From Lentzea waywayandensis (lineage in GTDB: Bacteria; Actinomycetota; Actinomycetes; Mycobacteriales; Pseudonocardiaceae), in the NCBI RefSeq assembly GCF_900115955.1, contig NZ_FOYL01000002.1:930001-994000 (forward strand): a DNA stretch of 64,000 nucleotides, written 5' to 3'. The notes under the pieces are model-generated. The model was not told the DNA's origin and made no database searches. It worked only from the letters and a program-made list of their open reading frames with translations. Positions 8,495 through 18,399 of the stretch are shown piece by piece. Within the stretch, counting starts at the first letter, position 1. Each line of letters opens with the position of its first letter. A program made the translations under genes and the position numbers.

Positions 8495-9688
8495 TCAGCG
8501 CTGCGGAGGTGCCACCGAGCCGCCCTCACGCAGCGGCATCGGCACCCGGTGGACCAGGGACGACCGGACGCCACGCGGCCGCCGTTCCAGCATCTCCACC
8601 AGCACCCCGACCGCCCGCGCGCCGAGCTCGTGGCGCGGCAGGGCGACGGTGGTCAGCCGGGGTCGCATCCACGAGGCGACGGGGTGGTCGCCGAACCCGA
8701 GCACGGAGACGTCACCGGGCACGGAGAGCCCGGCCTCGGCGAGCGCCTGGTACGCCCCGAACGCCAGGCGGTCGTCGAAGCACACCAGCGCCCGCGGCCG
8801 ATGGGCGCTCAGCAGCCGCCGGGTCGCGTCGTAGCCGTCCTCCGGTGTCCACTTCGGACAGCAATGCGCACCGGCGATCTCGACGCCTGCGGCCTCGAAC
8901 ACCTCGCGTATGCCGACGAGGCGCTCCACGGCCGCGACACCGCCAGGCGGCACGCCGCGGGGACCCACGCCGATCAGGTGAACGCCGCGCCGGTGCCCGG
9001 CCTCGACGAGGACACGCGCCGCCGAACGGCCGCCCTGCCGCTCGTCTGGCATCACCGACGGAAGACCGGGGCGGGAGGCGTTGGTGGCGTTGAGGAGCAC
9101 CGCGGGCACGTGGTGCGGGCCGTCCGGCAGGGCGACCGTCCTCGTGTCCGCCGGCACGTGGCGCGGGCCGTCCGGCAGGGCGACCACCCTCGTGTCCGCC
9201 GGCACGTGGCGCGGGCCGTCCGGCAGGGCGACCACCCTCGCGTCCGCGGGCACGTGGTGCGGGCCGTCCGGCAGGGCGACCACCCTCGTGTCCGCGGCCG
9301 CGAGGACGATGCCGTCGGCACGCCGGTCGCACATCGCCGCGAACAGCGCCCGTTCCTCCACCGGGTCGCCACCGGTCTCCCCCACGAACAGCACGAACCC
9401 GCGCCGATGCGCGGCCTCCAGCGCGCCGCTGAGCACGTCGCCGGCCAGCCCGGTCGAGGCGATTGTGTCGAGCACGAACCCGATCGTCCGCGAACGTCCT
9501 GGCCGGGGTCCCGTCACGAGCGTGCCACGCCGATAACCCAGGTCCAGGGCGGTCGAGCGCACGCGCCGTTCGGCCGCCTCGGAGATGCGCAGTTCCCGCG
9601 CTCTTCCGGTCAGCACGAGCGACGCGGTCGTGACCGACACCCCGCTCGCCGCCGCCACGTCGGCCAGGGTCACGCGCGTTCGTCCCAC
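8495..9688 (-). CDS. LacI-family regulator with an internal 16-residue tandem repeat
   Basis: This 397-residue protein starts at GTG with GGAGG upstream. The LacI helix-turn-helix is at residues 7-30 (TLADVAAASGVSVTTASLVL), followed by a periplasmic-binding-protein-like effector domain ending in the usual SVLGFGDHPVASWMRPRLTTV stretch. Residues about 131-194 are four near-identical copies of a 16-residue unit of the form ADTRVVALPDGPxHVP, placed between the DGIVLAA strand and the AVLLN strand. Without three extra copies the protein would be about 349 residues, the family norm. It lies directly upstream of GH62. The ligand is unknown and the repeat may alter effector binding. Confidence 0.9.
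   Translation of the reverse strand: MGRTRVTLADVAAASGVSVTTASLVLTGRARELRISEAAERRVRSTALDLGYRRGTLVTGPRPGRSRTIGFVLDTIASTGLAGDVLSGALEAAHRRGFVLFVGETGGDPVEERALFAAMCDRRADGIVLAAADTRVVALPDGPHHVPADARVVALPDGPRHVPADTRVVALPDGPRHVPADTRTVALPDGPHHVPAVLLNATNASRPGLPSVMPDERQGGRSAARVLVEAGHRRGVHLIGVGPRGVPPGGVAAVERLVGIREVFEAAGVEIAGAHCCPKWTPEDGYDATRRLLSAHRPRALVCFDDRLAFGAYQALAEAGLSVPGDVSVLGFGDHPVASWMRPRLTTVALPRHELGARAVGVLVEMLERRPRGVRSSLVHRVPMPLREGGSVAPPQR
9105..9296. repeat. Four tandem copies of a 48-bp coding repeat
   Basis: Units at 9105-9152, 9153-9200, 9201-9248 and 9249-9296 differ at only a few bases. Each is exactly 16 codons long, so the LacI frame is kept. The near-identity at DNA level, including synonymous sites, points to recent slippage or unequal crossover. 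Confidence 0.97.
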
Positions 9689-9827
9689 CGCGGATCCGCC
9701 TCCCGTACGGGCCCGGCCACGTCACGGCCGGAGTTCCACGAGATGGTCGTGGCCACCCGCTCTTCATCCGGTCCGATGGCGGGTGCGGACGCGTCGTGTC
9801 CACAGAGGACTCCGTGGCGCACGGCGA

Positions 9828-9862
9828 CGGGTCCCGTCACGGCGGTGCGGTGACGGGACCCG
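9828..9862 (-). terminator. Hairpin downstream of the GH6-CBM2 gene
   Basis: Perfect 13-bp stem (CGGGTCCCGTCAC at 9828-9840, complement at 9850-9862) with a 9-nt loop, starting 18 bp past the GH6 stop. No T-run, as is common in actinomycetes. Confidence 0.7.
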
Positions 9863-9879
9863 CTTTCCCTGTCGTCGCC

Positions 9880-11310
<1,431 letters not shown>

Positions 11311-11360
11311 TCAGGGTCCTCGCAGCATCGTCGCTGGTGGGCATCAGGAGTCACGGCGCA

Positions 11361-11374
11361 TGAGAGCGCTCCCA
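11361..11374. promoter_or_regulatory. CebR-type operator in the GH6 leader
   Basis: TGAGAGCGCTCCCA differs by one base from the palindrome TGGGAGCGCTCCCA known for CebR/CelR cellobiose-responsive repressors. It lies about 90 bp downstream of the GH6 -10 box, inside the predicted untranslated leader, so it may act as a roadblock site. Confidence 0.65.
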
Positions 11375-11462
11375 CGAACGGCGTGCGAATTCCACTGCCG
11401 TGTGGTCGAGCACCAGGTCCGCATCGGACCAGCACCGCGGAAAGCGAATACGAGTTGCGGCC

Positions 11463-11491
11463 AATGTAGCCGTGGAACAAGGTTCGGTCAA
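11463..11491 (-). promoter_or_regulatory. Promoter of the GH6-CBM2 gene
   Basis: Minus-strand TTGACC (11486-11491), a 17-bp spacer and TACATT (11463-11468). Both hexamers equal those of the GH62 promoter. The leader to the GH6 ATG would be about 250 nt. Confidence 0.7.
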
Positions 11492-11501
11492 CGCTGAAGT
11501 T

Positions 11502-11513
11502 GTTAGCGCTCAC
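11502..11513. promoter_or_regulatory. LacI-type operator upstream of the GH6 promoter
   Basis: GTTAGCGCTCAC (within TGTTAGCGCTCACT) ends 10 bp from the -35 box. It is the reverse complement of the 12-mer at 8406-8417 and is placed at nearly the same distance from its promoter. Confidence 0.6.
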
Positions 11514-11576
11514 TTTTGCGGAATACAGTTTCGAAACTTGTTCGACCACTGTGCTCAAACGGTTTGAAGTTCAGAC

Positions 11577-11590
11577 TGGGAGCGCTCCCC
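11577..11590. promoter_or_regulatory. CebR-type operator on the GH10 side
   Basis: TGGGAGCGCTCCCC has one mismatch to the perfect palindrome and is followed at once by TACATT (11591-11596), a possible plus-strand -10 box. A convincing -35 box is not visible (TTGAAG at 11564 would give a 21-bp spacer). Another half-site-like word, GTGAGCGCGAAC, is at 11645-11656. Confidence 0.55.
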
Positions 11591-11769
11591 TACATTCCTA
11601 CGCCGATCAGGTCAACCTGCTGTCGAATTCGACGACGCGTTCTTGTGAGCGCGAACAGCGAGCTGCGACACTCGTTGTCGCTCAACGGGATCCGGCACTG
11701 GCGCACCGGACCTCGTGAGCTGACCCTGCCCATCACACCCCGCGACGGGGTGTTCCTGCGAAAGCGTGA

Positions 11770-13143
<1,374 letters not shown>

Positions 13144-13161
13144 CGTCCCGCACCACACACC

Positions 13162-13214
13162 GGGCAGGCTCCCGCGGATCGGGCGACACGTCCTCCGCGG
13201 GAGCCGGCCTGCCC
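13162..13214 (+). terminator. Long hairpin between GH10 and the first CE1 gene
   Basis: The arm at 13162-13178 pairs with 13194-13214, leaving a 4-base bulge, with a 15-nt loop. It lies between collinear genes and just before a ribosome site (GGGGAG), so it may be a partial terminator or processing site. Confidence 0.55.
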
Positions 13215-13225
13215 TCGGGGAGACC

Positions 13226-14542
13226 ATGATGACCTTGACCCGCAAGCTTTGGAGCAGCACAGCTGCCATCGTCGCGGCGGCCGTGCTGCTGGCCGCCGCC
13301 GTCGCTCTCTCGCTCGTGCCCCAGCCGGCGAGCGCCGCGTCGCTCGTGCGCGTCACGAACTTCGGCACCAACCCGACCAACCTGAACATGTACGTCTACG
13401 CGCCCGACACGGTCGCGGCACGCCCCGCACTCCTCGTGATGATCCACTACTGCACCGGTTCCGCGAGCGCGGTGCACAACGGCGGTGGACGCGACTTCGT
13501 CACCGCGGCGGACCGCAACGGCTATGTGATCGTCTACCCCGAAGCGACGAGGGACGGCCACTGCTTCGACGTCTCCACGCAGAACGCGTTGCGCCGCAAC
13601 GGAGGCAGCGACTCGACCGGGATCATGTCGATGGTGTCGTACGCGCGTCAGCGCTACAACGTGGACCCGGAGCGCATCGTCGTCGCGGGCATCTCGTCCG
13701 GAGCGATGATGACCAACGTGCTGGCCGCCGAGTACCCGGACGTGTTCAGCGCCGGCTCGGCCTTCGCGGGCGTCCCGGCGGGCTGCTTCGCGACGACCGA
13801 CGGATCGATGTGGAACAGCCAGTGCTCGGGCGGAACGCTTCTGAAGACCCCGCAGCAGTGGGGTGACCAGGCCAGGGCGATGTACCCCGGCTACACCGGC
13901 CGCTACCCGCGGATGCAGCTGTGGCACGGCACCAACGACACCACGCTGGCCTACCCGAACTTCGGTGAGGCGCTCGACCAGTGGACGAACCTGCACGGGG
14001 TGAGCAGGACGCCGGCGTCCACCGACCAGCCCCAGTCGAACTGGACCCGCACGCGATACGGCGCGACCGGCGTCGTCGAAGGCATCAGCGCCCAGGGCAC
14101 CGGCCACGACGTGCCGACCGCCGGAATGGTGGGCTACGCCATCACGTTCCTGGGCCTGGACCGCCCGCCCACCGGTACCACCACGACGACGACCACGACC
14201 ACGACGACCACTCCGCCGCCGTCCCAGGGCTGTTCGGTCAAGGCGGCGGTCAACGCCTGGAACACCGGCCTGACCGAGACGATCACCATCACCAACACGT
14301 CCGCGACGGCCGTGAACGGCTGGAAGCTGCAGTTCACGCTGCCCGGCGGACAGACCATCACGGGCGGCTGGAGCGCCACCTACTCCCCCGCCACCGGCCA
14401 GGTGACCGCGACGAACGTCAACTACAACGCGCAGATAGCGCCTTCCGCCCAGGTGTCGATCGGCTTCCAGGCCACGCACACGGGCAACAGCGGCCCCGCG
14501 GACGGCTTCACTCTCAACGGCGTGCGCTGCTCCGCTGCCTGA
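13226..14542 (+). CDS. Secreted CE1 (PHB-depolymerase-like) esterase with CBM2
   Basis: This 438-residue protein has a signal peptide (1-37), an alpha/beta-hydrolase esterase domain (40-310), a threonine linker (about 316-330) and CBM2 (333-438). The nucleophile elbow is GISSGAMMT (Ser near 157), and GTGHDVPTAG carries a candidate catalytic histidine. This group, often named PHB depolymerase-like, includes acetylxylan and feruloyl esterases of family CE1. Placement between GH10 and another CE1 gene supports deacetylation or deferuloylation of xylan. It starts at 13226 or 13229 behind GGGGAG. Confidence 0.85.
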   Translation: MMTLTRKLWSSTAAIVAAAVLLAAAVALSLVPQPASAASLVRVTNFGTNPTNLNMYVYAPDTVAARPALLVMIHYCTGSASAVHNGGGRDFVTAADRNGYVIVYPEATRDGHCFDVSTQNALRRNGGSDSTGIMSMVSYARQRYNVDPERIVVAGISSGAMMTNVLAAEYPDVFSAGSAFAGVPAGCFATTDGSMWNSQCSGGTLLKTPQQWGDQARAMYPGYTGRYPRMQLWHGTNDTTLAYPNFGEALDQWTNLHGVSRTPASTDQPQSNWTRTRYGATGVVEGISAQGTGHDVPTAGMVGYAITFLGLDRPPTGTTTTTTTTTTTTPPPSQGCSVKAAVNAWNTGLTETITITNTSATAVNGWKLQFTLPGGQTITGGWSATYSPATGQVTATNVNYNAQIAPSAQVSIGFQATHTGNSGPADGFTLNGVRCSAA

Positions 14543-14569
14543 CCGGTGTGACGATCGAAGGGAAGAACG

Positions 14570-14605
14570 ATGGTGCACGAGAAGCTGAACCATGCCCCGG
14601 CATAG
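14570..14605 (+). other. 11-codon leader ORF overlapping the second CE1 start
   Basis: An ATG at 14570 with a good ribosome site (GAAGGGAAG) opens an 11-codon frame (MVHEKLNHAPA, stop TAG at 14603) that overlaps the CE1 ATG at 14592 in another frame. The CE1 ATG itself has no strong ribosome site, so its initiation may depend on translation of this mini-ORF. This is inference. Confidence 0.4.
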
Positions 14606-15863
14606 GTCCGTGATCGCCGCGGCCGTCGCGAGTGCGGTCGCCCTCCTGGGCGCCGCGGGCATCGCCCTCGGCGGTCCGGGCTCCGGCACGACGGCGGCGA
14701 CGGCGGGATGCGGCAAGCCACCGGCGTTGGCGAGCGGCCAGCACACGATCAGCAGTGGTGGCCAGAACCGCTCTTACACACTGCGGTTGCCGCCCGGCTA
14801 CGACAACAACCGCCAGTACCGGCTGTTCGTGGGCTTCCACTGGCGGGGAGGCACCGCGAACGACGTCGACTCCGGCGGCGGTGACGGCTACAACTGGTCC
14901 TACTACGGGCTTCGGCGGCTCTCCGACGCCGCGAACAACGGCACGATCTTCGTGGCGCCGCAGGGCAACGACAACGGCTGGGCCAACCCCGGCGGCCAGG
15001 ACCTGAGGTTCGTCGACGACCTCGTCCGGCTGCTCGACGCCGGGCTGTGCATCGACACGACCCAGCGCTTCGCCGGTGGTTTCAGTTACGGCGGCGGCAT
15101 GTCGTACGCGGTGGCGTGTGCCCGCGCCACCGTGTTCCGCGCCGTGGTCGCCTACTCCGGCGCGCAGCTCAGCGGCTGCGACGGCGGTACCCAACCCATC
15201 GGGTACATGGGCATCCACGGCATCAGTGACAACGTCCTGGGCATCGGCCTGGGCCGCGGGCTGCGCGACACGTTCGTGCGCAACAACGGCTGCACACCGC
15301 AGAACCCTCGCGAGCCGAGCGCGGGCAGCCGGACGCACGTCGTCACCGCCTACAGCGGTTGCCGGGCGGGCTACCCCGTGGTGTGGGCGGCGTTCGACGG
15401 CGGGCACACACCGGGACCGATCGACTCGGGCGGCGACGGCTGGCGCACCTGGACCTCCGGCGAGGCCTGGAAGTTCATCACCCAGTTCACCGGCACCGAG
15501 CCCACGACCACCACGACAACGACCACCACGTCGCCTCCCGGCGGCTCGGCCTGCCGGGTCAGCACCGTCGTCAACGCCTGGAACACCGGCCTGACCTCGA
15601 ACATCACCATCACCAACACCGGTTCCGCGCCGGTCCGAGGGTGGGCTCTGGCCTTCACGCTGCCGAGCGGGCAGACGATCACCTCCGGGTGGAGCGCGAC
15701 CTACTCCCCCTCGTCGGGACAGGTGACGGCCAGAAACGTCTCCTACAACCCCGACATAGCACCGAACTCGTCGATCACCATCGGCTTCCAGGCCACCCAC
15801 ACCGGCGACTCGGCCGCTCCGGCCTCGTTCAGCCTCAACGGGAACGCCTGCGCGGTCGCCTGA
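14592..15863 (+). CDS. Secreted CE1 feruloyl/acetylxylan esterase with CBM2
   Basis: This 423-residue protein has a signal peptide (1-36), a CE1-type alpha/beta hydrolase (40-300), a threonine linker (303-312) and CBM2 (318-423). The nucleophile elbow is GGFSYGGGMS (Ser near 164) and FDGGHTPG holds the catalytic histidine, a pattern typical of feruloyl esterases. Its CBM2 closely resembles that of the preceding esterase (NAWNTGLT, SGWSATYSP, IGFQATHTG) and differs from other CBM2 modules here, which suggests duplication of the module. It likely removes ferulate or acetate from arabinoxylan. Confidence 0.85.
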   Translation: MPRHRSVIAAAVASAVALLGAAGIALGGPGSGTTAATAGCGKPPALASGQHTISSGGQNRSYTLRLPPGYDNNRQYRLFVGFHWRGGTANDVDSGGGDGYNWSYYGLRRLSDAANNGTIFVAPQGNDNGWANPGGQDLRFVDDLVRLLDAGLCIDTTQRFAGGFSYGGGMSYAVACARATVFRAVVAYSGAQLSGCDGGTQPIGYMGIHGISDNVLGIGLGRGLRDTFVRNNGCTPQNPREPSAGSRTHVVTAYSGCRAGYPVVWAAFDGGHTPGPIDSGGDGWRTWTSGEAWKFITQFTGTEPTTTTTTTTTSPPGGSACRVSTVVNAWNTGLTSNITITNTGSAPVRGWALAFTLPSGQTITSGWSATYSPSSGQVTARNVSYNPDIAPNSSITIGFQATHTGDSAAPASFSLNGNACAVA

Positions 15864-15883
15864 CCACCACGGGGAAAGCGCGG

Positions 15884-15916
15884 CGGCCTGCCGGTCGGAC
15901 GGGGACCGGCAGGCCG
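15884..15916. terminator. Bidirectional terminator between CE1 and mmuM
   Basis: Perfect 13-bp stem CGGCCTGCCGGTC (15884-15896) with its complement (15904-15916) and a 7-nt loop, midway between convergent stops. Confidence 0.8.
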
Positions 15917-15925
15917 TTCGCCTGT

Positions 15926-16822
15926 TCACGACCTCGTGGCAAGGCCCTTCGCCAGCACCGCGATCGCGTCCGGCCCGGTCCGGCAGCACCCGCCCACCAG
16001 CCGAGCACCGCCGTCAGCCCACTGCCCGGCCTGCGCGGCGAAGCCGGTCCCGTCCCCCGTCCAGGACCGGTCCCGCGCGTCCCACCGCTCCCCGCTGTTC
16101 GGGTAGACCACGACCGGCAGCCCGGTGACCTCGCGGGCCACGGCGACCGCGCCCGCCACGTCCTCCGGCGCGCAGCAGTTCACACCGACGGCGATCACCT
16201 CGGCGACACCCGCCACCACCTCGAACGCCTCCTCCAACGGCTGCCCGGCGCAGGTCCGGTTACCGCGCACGCTGTAGGAGAGCCAGGCCGGCACACCGCT
16301 GCCGCGCACCACCTCCAGCACGGCCTCGGCCTCGTCGACGTCCGGGACGGTCTCGACCGCGAGCACGTCGGGCCCCGCCGCGCACAGCTCCTCGAGCCGC
16401 GGGCGGTGGAAGTCGATCAGCTCCTGCCGGCTCAGGCCGTAGCGGCCGCGGTACTCCGACCCGTCCGCGAGCACCGCGCCGTACGGCCCGACGGACGCCG
16501 CCACCCAGCGCGGTCCGTCCACATCGGACGCGGCGGAGCGGGCGAGCTCGACGCTGGAACGCAGCAGGCGCGCCGTCTCGCTCTCGCTGATCCCGCGCCG
16601 CGCGAAACCGGGGAAGCTCGCCTGATAGCTCGCGGTGATCGCGACCTCGGCACCCGCCCGGAAGTAGGCGAGGTGGGCCGAGCGCAGGGCGTCCGGATCG
16701 GTGAGCAGCAACCGCGCCGACCACAGCTCGTCGGACAGGTCGTGCCCGGCGACCTCCAGTGCCGTCGACATCCCGCCGTCGAGCACGACCACCCTGCGCG
16801 TCAAAGCCTCTGCCAGTTCCAC
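15926..16822 (-). CDS. mmuM: Homocysteine S-methyltransferase
   Basis: This 298-residue cytoplasmic enzyme has the normal family length. It transfers a methyl group, usually from S-methylmethionine, to homocysteine to give methionine. The zinc site is visible as GVNCCAPED (first cysteine) and GGCCRTGP (last two cysteines); DGGMSTALE opens the barrel. It starts at GTG. It has no obvious link to cell-wall degradation and is separated from the LacI gene upstream by a repeated hairpin. S-methylmethionine is plentiful in plants, so a plant-litter diet is a plausible link, by inference only. Confidence 0.9.
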   Translation of the reverse strand: MELAEALTRRVVVLDGGMSTALEVAGHDLSDELWSARLLLTDPDALRSAHLAYFRAGAEVAITASYQASFPGFARRGISESETARLLRSSVELARSAASDVDGPRWVAASVGPYGAVLADGSEYRGRYGLSRQELIDFHRPRLEELCAAGPDVLAVETVPDVDEAEAVLEVVRGSGVPAWLSYSVRGNRTCAGQPLEEAFEVVAGVAEVIAVGVNCCAPEDVAGAVAVAREVTGLPVVVYPNSGERWDARDRSWTGDGTGFAAQAGQWADGGARLVGGCCRTGPDAIAVLAKGLATRS

Positions 16823-16840
16823 GGGGCGAGCCTAAAGGGA

Positions 16841-16886
16841 GGAGGAGTGCGCGACGACCGCTCCGCCGTGAGTCGCGCACTCCTCC
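16841..16886. repeat. Hairpin repeat, copy 1
   Basis: GGAGGAGTGCGCGAC (16841-16855) pairs perfectly with 16872-16886 across a 16-nt loop. Confidence 0.9.
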
Positions 16887-17009
16887 AGGACGGTCCTGAG
16901 GGCATGTCGTTCCGTACGCGCCGCATGTCCGCACAGAACGACACCAGCCCGACGACCGTCCGTCACACCGCCCGCGAGACGAACGCGGGCGAAGGTCGGC
17001 TTCGAGGAA

Positions 17010-17047
17010 GGAGGAGTGCGCGACAGTCACAGATCGCGCACTCCTCC
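17010..17047. repeat. Hairpin repeat, copy 2
   Basis: GGAGGAGTGCGCGA (17010-17023) pairs with 17034-17047 across a 10-nt loop. Arm sequence equals copy 1; the loop differs. Confidence 0.9.
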
Positions 17048-17141
17048 AAGACGACCACCAGGACCGTCCGCGTGTGCGCGCCGCATGTCCGCACGCGCGG
17101 ACGCTGTCTGTCCCAGCGTCGCCCGTCCATGCCCGGACCGG

Positions 17142-18164
17142 TCAGGCCGTACCGCGGTGCGCGGCCGGGTCCGGTGTGCTCGCCCGGCGGGAGAGCCTGG
17201 GCGGCAACAGCATCAGGGGTGGTGGTTGTTTGCCCTCCAGCTTGGCGACGAGCAGGTCGACGGCGTGCCTCCCGAGCTCCTCCGCCGGCAGGCGTACCGA
17301 GGTGAGCAGCGGTGACGTCTGCTCGGCCAGCTCGTCCGGGCAGATCGCGACCACGGCCACGTCACCGGGGACCTGCCGTCCGGCCGCGCGCAGGCAGGTG
17401 GTGATCCAGCCGAGCGCCGCCTCGTTGTGCACGACCAGCGCCGTCATCGACGGGTGGGCGCGGATCAGGGCCTTGGTGGCTCTGAGCACCGAGTCGTGGT
17501 CGCCCTCGACGGCCAGTGCCGTCGCGGCGACCCCCCTGCGCATGGCGGCCGCGCTGAACCCGTTCATGGTGCGGTGGGCGAAGCCGGTGCTGCGCCGGTA
17601 GACGGCGCTCGGCGCGCCGAGGAAACCGATGGAGCGGTGGCCGAGGTCGGCGAGGTGGTCGACGCACTTCGCGCCCGCGGCCTCGAAGTCCAGGTCCACG
17701 CAGGTGAGCCCGCGAGCAGCCGCGGGATGTCCGATGAGGACGGACGGTTTGGACAGCTGCCGCAGCAGCGGCACGCGGTCGTCGTCCATCTCCACGTCCA
17801 TCACGAGGAACCCGTCGACCTGGGCGCTGTTCGCGGCACGGCGCAGGCCCGCCGCGCCGTCGTCCGCGGTCATGAGCAGCAGGTCCATGTCGTAGCGACG
17901 CGCGGTCGTCACCGCGGCGGTGACGAAGCGCATCACCGCGGGCAGGTGCGTGCCCGCCCGCAGCGGGAGCACCAGCCCGATCACGTTCGTCCGGCCCGCC
18001 GACATCGTGCGGTCGGAGGCGTGCGGCTGGTAGCCCAGCGCCCTGATGCTCTCGCGGACTCTCGACTTCGTGTCCGCGGAGATCGACCGCTTGCCCGTGA
18101 GGACGTAGGAGACCGTGCTCGGGGCTACCCCGGCGTGCCTTGCGACGTCCGCGATGGTGACCAC
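17142..18164 (-). CDS. LacI-family transcriptional regulator
   Basis: This 340-residue regulator has the usual length. The start is GTG at 18164, just behind AAAGGAGG. Helix-turn-helix: TIADVARHAGVAPSTVSYVLTG; hinge: RALGYQPHASDRTMSAGRTN; effector domain with FLGAPS and the C-terminal TSVRLPAEELGRHAVDLL. It lies between the esterase/methyltransferase block and the cellulase operon and could control either. A GTTAACGCACAC-like site lies 78 bp upstream of its start, which suggests autoregulation. The ligand is unknown; a cellulose- or xylan-derived oligosaccharide is possible. Confidence 0.9.
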   Translation of the reverse strand: MVTIADVARHAGVAPSTVSYVLTGKRSISADTKSRVRESIRALGYQPHASDRTMSAGRTNVIGLVLPLRAGTHLPAVMRFVTAAVTTARRYDMDLLLMTADDGAAGLRRAANSAQVDGFLVMDVEMDDDRVPLLRQLSKPSVLIGHPAAARGLTCVDLDFEAAGAKCVDHLADLGHRSIGFLGAPSAVYRRSTGFAHRTMNGFSAAAMRRGVAATALAVEGDHDSVLRATKALIRAHPSMTALVVHNEAALGWITTCLRAAGRQVPGDVAVVAICPDELAEQTSPLLTSVRLPAEELGRHAVDLLVAKLEGKQPPPLMLLPPRLSRRASTPDPAAHRGTA

Positions 18165-18241
18165 ACAGCCTCCTTTCGCGCTTGCGCTCAGTGAGCGTGT
18201 CGACACCATAGGGAGCACCTTCTGATGACATCAAGAGTTAT

Positions 18242-18253
18242 GTGTGCGTTAAC
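18242..18253. promoter_or_regulatory. LacI-type operator upstream of the 18164 regulator
   Basis: GTGTGCGTTAAC (minus strand GTTAACGCACAC), flanked as TGTTAACGCACACA, resembles the GTTAACGCTCAC site before GH51. Confidence 0.5.
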
Positions 18254-18349
18254 ATTGCGCAATTCGGGTGGTCCAGACGAATTCAGCACTGTCTGGAAAC
18301 TTGCCCGACAGAAACTGAGAGCAGGTAGGAAGAGCGCGCCCACACGGCA

Positions 18350-18370
18350 CGGCCCCGAACGACAGGGCCG
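18350..18370 (-). terminator. Small hairpin downstream of the cellulase operon
   Basis: CGGCCC (18350-18355) pairs with GGGCCG (18365-18370), 30 bp past the GH6 stop. It is short, and no T-tract follows. Confidence 0.4.
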
Positions 18371-18399
18371 GCCGCATGGGCACGTTCACATCGAGTTGC

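Larger units (their letters stand above)
16823..17141. other. Intergenic region with duplicated hairpin element
   Basis: The 319-bp stretch between mmuM and the next LacI gene has no credible gene. It holds two copies of a unit made of a 14-15-bp hairpin followed by the shared word GCGCCGCATGTCCGCAC (near 16919 and 17087). The copies have diverged outside these parts. Confidence 0.8.

Noticed and set aside
9105-9296. CRISPR array
   Set aside because: The 48-bp units are directly adjacent without spacers and keep a LacI reading frame. This is a coding tandem repeat.
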